From NCBI GenBank assembly GCA_905215105.1, contig CAJMOI010000128.1, positions 1 to 5,792 on the forward strand: a DNA stretch of 5,792 nt, in the 5' to 3' direction. Under the pieces are notes generated by a model. The model made no database searches. It saw nothing but the letters and a program-made list of their open reading frames with translations, and was not told the DNA's origin. The stretch is from an uncultured bacterium. Its GTDB lineage: Bacteria > Bacillota > Clostridia > Oscillospirales > Acutalibacteraceae. The translations under genes and the position numbers were made by a program. Below are positions 5,739-5,792 of this stretch, in pieces (position 1 is the stretch's first letter; each line of letters starts with the position of its first letter).

Positions 5739-5792
5739 TGAAGTGACCCCCAAAAGTTAGACAATATTTGAAAGTAAAAATTGTTCAAGCAG
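5739..5792 (+). mobile_element. Left end of an IS3-family (IS150-like) element, cut by the window edge
   Basis: TGAAGTGACCCCCAAAAGTT, then AGACAA, has the look of the TG...GACCCCC-AAAGTTAGAC terminal inverted repeat of IS150-type IS3 elements. The following A/T-rich stretch resembles the sequence before the first transposase frame in such elements. Only 54 bases are present and no transposase codons are visible, so subgroup and completeness are unknown. The start could also be the TG at 5737. Confidence 0.75.

Noticed and set aside
1..5792. CRISPR array, tRNA, rRNA or toxin-antitoxin pair
   Set aside because: No regularly spaced repeats, no cloverleaf or rRNA signature sequence, and no small paired genes were seen on either strand.

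Overview
The window looks like chromosome from a Gram-positive anaerobe of the Clostridia, probably Oscillospiraceae/Ruminococcaceae-like. This is inferred from the moderate-to-high GC coding style, strong GGAGG-type ribosome sites, sigma-A-like promoters, a CwlO/PcsB-style coiled-coil M23 hydrolase, an XRE regulator fused to membrane segments, a DUF1015 protein, and IS110 and IS3 elements. The species cannot be named from the sequence.

Layout. Positions 1-38 hold at most the last codons of a plus-strand gene, followed by its terminator (41-69) and a second hairpin terminator (88-129) with T-runs on both strands. An IS110-family element follows (about 134 to about 1760). It carries its own promoter (195-224), a roughly 200-nt structured leader that is a good candidate for a bridge (guide) RNA, and an intact 414-aa DEDD/serine transposase (443-1687). 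Past its right end, on the minus strand, is an XRE-type helix-turn-helix protein with a membrane-embedded C-terminus (1776-2450), apparently cut off from its original terminator by the IS110 insertion. A 509-bp divergent intergenic region (2451-2959) holds a nested hairpin in the likely XRE leader, an extended -10 candidate for XRE, and a near-consensus promoter for the next gene. On the plus strand come a secreted coiled-coil M23 peptidase with a TTG start (2960-4258), its terminator (4271-4303), a strong promoter (4338-4366) and a DUF1015 gene (4408-5697). The last 54 bases are the left end of an IS3-family element that seems to have landed in the DUF1015 terminator.

How it works together. 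The two host plus-strand genes are separate transcription units, each with its own promoter, so no operon is implied. The M23 protein is an exported cell-wall hydrolase. The XRE membrane protein is divergent from it and could sense an envelope signal, but a link is only positional. The most interesting system is the IS110 element with its putative bridge RNA. IS110 bridge RNA systems are already described as a class, so the novelty would lie in this particular RNA, its guides, and the hairpin that covers the transposase ribosome site.
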